In this document: one piece after another, positions 13,503 to 17,617 of the stretch
How the letters are laid out: every line of letters begins with the position of its first letter
Position numbering within the stretch: the first letter of the stretch is position 1
Source of the DNA: Anaerolineales bacterium
GTDB taxonomy: Bacteria; Chloroflexota; Anaerolineae; Anaerolineales; Villigracilaceae
Assembly (NCBI GenBank): GCA_025938055.1
Contig: JAICQC010000039.1
Location: 1 to 17,617, forward strand
DNA length: 17,617 nucleotides
Direction of reading: 5' to 3'
The notes under the pieces: generated by a model
What the model saw: only the letters and a program-made list of their open reading frames with translations
What the model was told of the DNA's origin: nothing
Database searches by the model: none
Translations under genes and position numbers: made by a program

Positions 13503-16202
13503 TTAATTCATTTTCCACGAGGGTGTGGTGTTCTGTAATTGGTCGAGGTGCTCGTTTATTTTTCGCACCAGGTCTGCGACATGGGGTTCGTGCATCATAA
13601 TGGAATTATGCGTGCCCGGCACACCCAAAATTTTCAGCTCGCCTGTAACCATATTTGCCCAACCTAATGCAGGGTCAGCTTTGATTCCTTCGGGCTGGGT
13701 CAACGCATGGAAGATGGTCACATCACCGGCGTAGGTTTGCCCGGCAGGATACATCTCTCCGGCGCGATCGATCAGGCTGGCAATATATTCATAGCGAATC
13801 CTGCGCGGCAGGGGAATTTGCAGCTTCATTAGAAGCTTTGAAAACTGTTTGGATAAGATCAAGCCTGTCCTGTGACGTACTCGTCCCCACAGGTATTGAA
13901 GCTGACCCTTTGCGCCCAGCAACCGCAATGTATTGAGATGCACAGCAATTTTATAGTCCGCGACGTTTTGGCTCCCCAGGCGCTCCGGGTAACCGGGTCC
14001 ATAGGCATCCAGCATGCCAACAAAGGCAACCGTTTCGCCCATTGCACGCAACCGGCGCGCCATCTCAAAAATGATAAATCCGCCTGCCGAAAACGCACAC
14101 AGGTGATAGGGACCATGCGGCTGAACCATACGAATCTCAGCAATATAGTGCGCTGCCATTTCATCTATATGCTCATAAGGATCATGCTTTGGATTCGCCA
14201 GCCCGTGCGCCTGCAAACCGTAAATCGGAATGCCGGATCCCAGATATTTTTCAAAATGACGATAAATGAATACGCTGCCGTCCGCGTGGACACAAAACAG
14301 CGGCGGGCGGGAGCCCTGGGTTCGAAGAGGCACCAGGGAATCCTGAGAAACAGATTTGCCATTCTCGCGCACTATCTCAGCCAGCGCGGCAATGGTCGGG
14401 GATTGGAATAGCACTACAATCGGCAGGCTACACTTGAATTCCTTCTCAATCGTCAGCATCAGATCCATGGCGGTCAGGGAGTCACCGCCCATCTCAAAAA
14501 AGCTGTCGTAGATACCGATCGGATGCAAACCAAGCAAGTTTTCCCAGAGGTAGACGAGTTTTTGTTCAACAACATCGCGCGGCGCGGCACAATTCTTTTG
14601 CGATCGCCTCGCCGCTGCATCGGGCTCAGGCAATGCCTGAATATCGACTTTTCCATTTGGAGTCAGCGGGAAGGCGTTGAGAACCATCACCGCCGACGGA
14701 ACAGCAAATTCGGGGAGATGACATCGCAGGAAATCACGCAGCTCATGCGAAGCTGTCTTTTCCCCGCGCTTCAAAATAACGTATGCAACCAGTTGGGTTT
14801 GATGCGCCCGGCTGGCTTGACCATCATCTGCAGGTTGTCTGGCAACGACCACGCATTGGTCTACAGCGAGGTGTTGAAACAGAACAGTCTCGACCTCGCC
14901 CAGTTCGACGCGAAAACCGTTCACTTTAACCATTCGGTCACGGCGACCCAGGTATTCGATCTCACCATCGTAGCGGATGCGCCCCATGTCTCCGGTGCGA
15001 AATAAACGTGCATACGCGGCATCCGTTTCAAACGGGTTGGAAACCCAGCGTTCTGCGTTGAATTCGGGGCAATTGACGTAGGCGTGGGATAAGCCTTCGC
15101 CTGAGACGCAGATTTCTCCCGGTTTGCCAGCCGGAACCGGGCACAGGCGTTCATCGAGCAGGTAAACTTTCGTGTTCCGCACCGGACGCCCAATCGGTAC
15201 GTTTGTCATGTATTTGAATTCAGGGGATGTAATGTGGCAGCAGACATCGCCTTCGGTCAAGCCATAATAATTAATCAGCATGGCAGCCGGAAGCGCCTTG
15301 TAAAAATCCCGGGTCAATGCAATACTCAGCGGCTCACCGCCGATCATCCAGGTTCCGAGCGCGCTCAGTTTCCGGTCCAGGTTTTCCTCCGCCGCAAGGA
15401 TCACGCGCAACAGCGATGGAACGAGGAGCATGTGCGTCACGCGTTGAGCAGCCAGGCAATCGATCAACTGATGCGGATTCATTACGGTTTCATGAGTCAA
15501 AACGTACGTGCATCCCCCGCTCATTAACGGCAGGAAGATCTCATCCATCGCGTCGATCGATGTGACAGGAGAGGTCTGGGCAAATATACCAAACCGGTCA
15601 AAACCGCTCACTTCTATACTATTAGCAAAACGGGCAGCAAGATTTCGTTGCAGATACAGAACCGCCTTGGGCTTCCCGGTGGACCCCGACGTGAACAAGA
15701 CACAAGCCGGGTCATCCACATTCGGCTGTAAAACAGGACGCGAGACAGGCTGGCTCTCGAGCCATTCGTAATCATCCAGCTTAAACAACTGGGATGACGT
15801 CGTGGGAAGGCAGGTCGTCAGGCCACTGCGGGTGAGAAGGTAAGGGCACTCCACAGCTGCGAAGATACGTGCGAGTGATTCTTTTGGAGCCTGCGGATCA
15901 AAAGCCGCAAACGCGGCGCCGGATTTTAGTATGCCCAACAAAGCACACACCAGATCGGGTCCACGCTCCAGAAATAAACCAACCAGGTTACCTCTTTGTA
16001 CACCGGCAGAGCGCAGCGCATGAGCAATGCGGTTGGCGCGCTGCTCAACTTCTGCATAGGTAAGTGTGATGCTCTCGCTTGTAACGGCAGCGGATTCGGG
16101 AAAGCAATCCACCCATGCTTCAAACATGGCATGTGGCATTCCCACTGAATAATGGAGTAAATTGGCATTCGTGATCGGACGTGAAACAACGGAGGACTGC
16201 AT
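13503..16202 (-). CDS. Stand-alone NRPS-like enzyme: adenylation - carrier - thioesterase
   Basis: An 899-residue single module with no condensation domain. Adenylation domain (about 25-523): LTYAEVEQRAN (A1), LFTSGSTGKPKA (A3, 169-180), NYYGLTEGDV (A5, 311-320), GEICVSGEGL (A6), RTGDMGRI (A7), GRRDRMVKVNGFRVELGEVE (A8, 419-438), NGKVD with Lys518 (A10). Carrier domain (about 540-612): FFEMGGDSL, with Ser575 for phosphopantetheine. Thioesterase (about 630-890): candidate triad Ser705 (AFSAGG, Ala replacing the usual first Gly), Asp732 (GMLDAYG) and His865 (GTHNS). It would activate one carboxylic acid, tether it and release, dimerise or transfer it. By gapless alignment on EIF after A4, the pocket position 235 is Ile and 236 is Asp, so an ordinary alpha-amino acid is unlikely. 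The start is supported by GGGAG seven bases before the ATG. Confidence 0.93.
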   Translation of the reverse strand: MQSSVVSRPITNANLLHYSVGMPHAMFEAWVDCFPESAAVTSESITLTYAEVEQRANRIAHALRSAGVQRGNLVGLFLERGPDLVCALLGILKSGAAFAAFDPQAPKESLARIFAAVECPYLLTRSGLTTCLPTTSSQLFKLDDYEWLESQPVSRPVLQPNVDDPACVLFTSGSTGKPKAVLYLQRNLAARFANSIEVSGFDRFGIFAQTSPVTSIDAMDEIFLPLMSGGCTYVLTHETVMNPHQLIDCLAAQRVTHMLLVPSLLRVILAAEENLDRKLSALGTWMIGGEPLSIALTRDFYKALPAAMLINYYGLTEGDVCCHITSPEFKYMTNVPIGRPVRNTKVYLLDERLCPVPAGKPGEICVSGEGLSHAYVNCPEFNAERWVSNPFETDAAYARLFRTGDMGRIRYDGEIEYLGRRDRMVKVNGFRVELGEVETVLFQHLAVDQCVVVARQPADDGQASRAHQTQLVAYVILKRGEKTASHELRDFLRCHLPEFAVPSAVMVLNAFPLTPNGKVDIQALPEPDAAARRSQKNCAAPRDVVEQKLVYLWENLLGLHPIGIYDSFFEMGGDSLTAMDLMLTIEKEFKCSLPIVVLFQSPTIAALAEIVRENGKSVSQDSLVPLRTQGSRPPLFCVHADGSVFIYRHFEKYLGSGIPIYGLQAHGLANPKHDPYEHIDEMAAHYIAEIRMVQPHGPYHLCAFSAGGFIIFEMARRLRAMGETVAFVGMLDAYGPGYPERLGSQNVADYKIAVHLNTLRLLGAKGQLQYLWGRVRHRTGLILSKQFSKLLMKLQIPLPRRIRYEYIASLIDRAGEMYPAGQTYAGDVTIFHALTQPEGIKADPALGWANMVTGELKILGVPGTHNSIMMHEPHVADLVRKINEHLDQLQNTTPSWKMN

Positions 16203-16215
16203 CGAATTTCTCCCA

Positions 16216-16258
16216 GCTGGTAATGTGGCAGCGAAGTGAAGTGTATTGAATTACCAGC
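16216..16258 (-). promoter_or_regulatory. 9-base inverted repeat in the leader of the A-T-TE gene
   Basis: GCTGGTAAT (16216-16224) and ATTACCAGC (16250-16258) are perfect arms with a 25-base loop. On the minus-strand transcript the inner arm ends one base before the GGGAG ribosome site of the A-T-TE gene (16214-16210), so a hairpin or a bound protein there could affect translation or transcription. It lies in the 165-base gap that must also hold this gene's promoter; I find only weak -10 candidates. Confidence 0.4.
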
Positions 16259-16367
16259 ACTCTCTGGGGGCCAGTGCGAAGTGCGGGCGTATAGTTCCAA
16301 GACGCCTGCTTGTTTCTTTTGTTACAACTGCTGAGAATGAATGTATTGCCTGGATGAAGCAGCCGCC

Positions 16368-17534
16368 TTAGGGCAGAGGCAAATTCCCCGCATAGCCGGT
16401 CAGCTCAACATACCCGTTCCCGCGAGCAACCGATCCATTGCAACTACCTTCAAAACGCACCGCGCCCTCCCAATAGGTAACCGCCGGGAAGTGAATTTCC
16501 TGGTCTGCCATCCATGGATGTACCTCCAGCAGGCAATCAGGTTCAGCGAGTCGGATCTGCCAGGCAGCCGGGTATACACCCCCTGTATGCGGACTCTGCC
16601 ATTTATTCAGGACAGTGATCTCAAATTCGTTACTTTGTATCGGCTTTGGAATTCCATCTGTGGCAATAAACGTGCCGCTGGATGAAGTTGAAACTCCTCC
16701 GCCTTGCTCGCGCAATTGGAATAGCATCAGCGCGGGACCATCGTCAAACTGCAGAGAAAACCAGTCCCAGCCAATTTGATCCTTATCCAGTACGCTGGTA
16801 CTGAACTCATGATCCTTCCATGCCAACCCGCTGACCGGGTAGCGGATGCCGTCCACCTGCACAGACCCTTCAACACGCAGGCGCGGCTGACTGTAATAGT
16901 ACGAAGCATTGGTAACGTCTTCGCCTTTGCGGCTGTAGCCATTCTCTCCGTGCAAGACTATACCCATTTCATCTGTCAGGGTTAGCTCGAGCGCAACTTC
17001 CCCCTGAGAGGCTTGCAATTGATATGCACCGGAGGCGAGTTCCACGATACTCCAGTCCTCGAGCCAGACGCGATACGGTTCACTCTGCGCGCCTGCCAGC
17101 CCGGGACCTGGGCGGGCATAACGTTCAAACGCATGGAATTTTTTATTCGCAATATCACTCACAGCGAAATGGGCAAAGTACACGCTGCGTTCATACCATT
17201 CTGAATCTTTTGGAAGTGAAACGGTGGGTGGAAGCAGTCCCACGCGGAAAACAGTCAGTTCGAAGCCGAAGGGTCGCCCCTCGGGCGTTTGCAGATTGCC
17301 AGTGTAATACCACCACTCCGTGCGAAAATCTGGATGCGCACCAAAATCCTGAGGGAAAGTAAGAGCAAGCGAGCCATCCGCAAAGGCAAAGCCCGGTGGA
17401 ATATCTTCCGTGATGCCGGGAACACCGGGCAGTGTAGATTCAACAGTTGGAACATCTGGTGAAGAACAGGAAGCCAGCAGAAATGCCAGGGGGATAAATA
17501 AAATAAAGAATAGTCGGGACAGGGTAAAGCTCAT
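16368..17534 (-). CDS. AttH/CrtC-like lipocalin-type lipoprotein
   Basis: A 388-residue predicted lipoprotein with signal MSFTLSRLFFILF..., lipobox LASC and lipidated Cys23, then a short linker. The mature part follows the AttH / carotenoid 1,2-hydratase-like double lipocalin family: FRTEWWYYTGNL (about 70-81), YFAHFAVSDI, GLAWKDHEFSTSVL, IGWDWFSLQFDDG and a second barrel ending in GYVELTGYAG. In many genomes such proteins sit beside ABC-transporter permeases and probably bind or process a hydrophobic ligand; true carotenoid hydratase activity should not be assumed. Any upstream partner on the minus strand is outside the window. I chose ATG 17534 rather than 17558: it gives a compact signal peptide, and a TATAAT box lies between the two ATGs, six bases before the chosen one. 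Confidence 0.87.
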   Translation of the reverse strand: MSFTLSRLFFILFIPLAFLLASCSSPDVPTVESTLPGVPGITEDIPPGFAFADGSLALTFPQDFGAHPDFRTEWWYYTGNLQTPEGRPFGFELTVFRVGLLPPTVSLPKDSEWYERSVYFAHFAVSDIANKKFHAFERYARPGPGLAGAQSEPYRVWLEDWSIVELASGAYQLQASQGEVALELTLTDEMGIVLHGENGYSRKGEDVTNASYYYSQPRLRVEGSVQVDGIRYPVSGLAWKDHEFSTSVLDKDQIGWDWFSLQFDDGPALMLFQLREQGGGVSTSSSGTFIATDGIPKPIQSNEFEITVLNKWQSPHTGGVYPAAWQIRLAEPDCLLEVHPWMADQEIHFPAVTYWEGAVRFEGSCNGSVARGNGYVELTGYAGNLPLP

Positions 17535-17540
17535 AGGATG

Positions 17541-17546
17541 ATTATA
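17541..17546 (-). promoter_or_regulatory. TATAAT -10 box for leaderless transcription of the AttH-like gene
   Basis: On the minus strand TATAAT (17546-17541) is followed by CATCCT and the ATG at 17534. Transcription would start on or next to the ATG. No Shine-Dalgarno and no convincing -35 are present; the nearest is TTGCCG, 20 bases upstream. The box lies inside the alternative longer reading from 17558, which argues against that start. Confidence 0.5.
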
Positions 17547-17617
17547 CGAGGGTGGCATTACCGATGCGGCAAGCCTGGTCTATGCTGAGACTCCTCTAAT
17601 CCATGCGGAATAAAATC

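Noticed and set aside
16368..17534. Carotenoid 1,2-hydratase activity for the lipocalin-type lipoprotein
   Set aside because: The family resemblance is to AttH/CrtC-like proteins in general; there is no carotenoid gene nearby, and a lipoprotein outside the membrane need not be a hydratase.

Overview
The window looks like a chromosomal segment of a Chloroflexota bacterium, most likely Anaerolineae. This is an inference from three traits: lipoproteins with Pro/Thr-rich linkers, a NYN/OST-HTH protein, and two candidate leaderless starts (TATAAT 6-7 bases before ATG with no Shine-Dalgarno). I see no rRNA, tRNA, CRISPR array, insertion sequence or clear intrinsic terminator. Sixteen protein genes, one of them cut by the left edge, cover almost everything. 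The longest gap is 221 bases (8616-8836).

Positions 1-8615, minus strand, read right to left, form an apparent eight-gene surface-polysaccharide operon. In transcription order it encodes: a membrane protein with a degenerate GGDEF-like domain; a monotopic phosphoglycosyl transferase that would load the first sugar phosphate onto the lipid carrier; a small membrane protein with a GAGEEISWG motif; an 824-residue protein joining a kinase-like N-terminal half to a multi-pass membrane half; a second GAGEEISWG protein, paralogous to the first; an anchored extracytoplasmic protein of unknown function; a sulfotransferase-like protein; and an O-antigen ligase/polymerase-like membrane protein (partial). 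Gaps are 0-103 bases. Together they suggest a glycan that is started on undecaprenyl phosphate, possibly sulfated, and polymerised or ligated outside the membrane. The core paralogue / kinase-membrane fusion / paralogue trio has no function I can name and is the best candidate here for an undescribed system.

Positions 8616-8836 are a divergent control region. They hold three ATACTAG copies, a 16-base perfect palindrome, overlapping -10-like hexamers facing both ways, and a separate GGTCACA/TGTGACC inverted repeat.

Positions 8837-12022, plus strand, carry a glutaredoxin/mycoredoxin-like protein that overlaps a DAO-family FAD oxidoreductase by four bases, then (after a structured gap) a Pro/Thr-rich lipoprotein and a NYN-domain putative RNase with a C-terminal OST-HTH-like domain.

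Positions 12114-17558, minus strand, carry an AttH/CrtC-like lipocalin lipoprotein, a stand-alone adenylation-thiolation-thioesterase (A-T-TE) NRPS-like enzyme whose adenylation pocket seems to lack the usual Asp235, and a GT4 glycosyltransferase of the MshA/sucrose-phosphate-synthase type. These three are separated by 110-165 bases, with inverted repeats in the gaps, and may be independent units.
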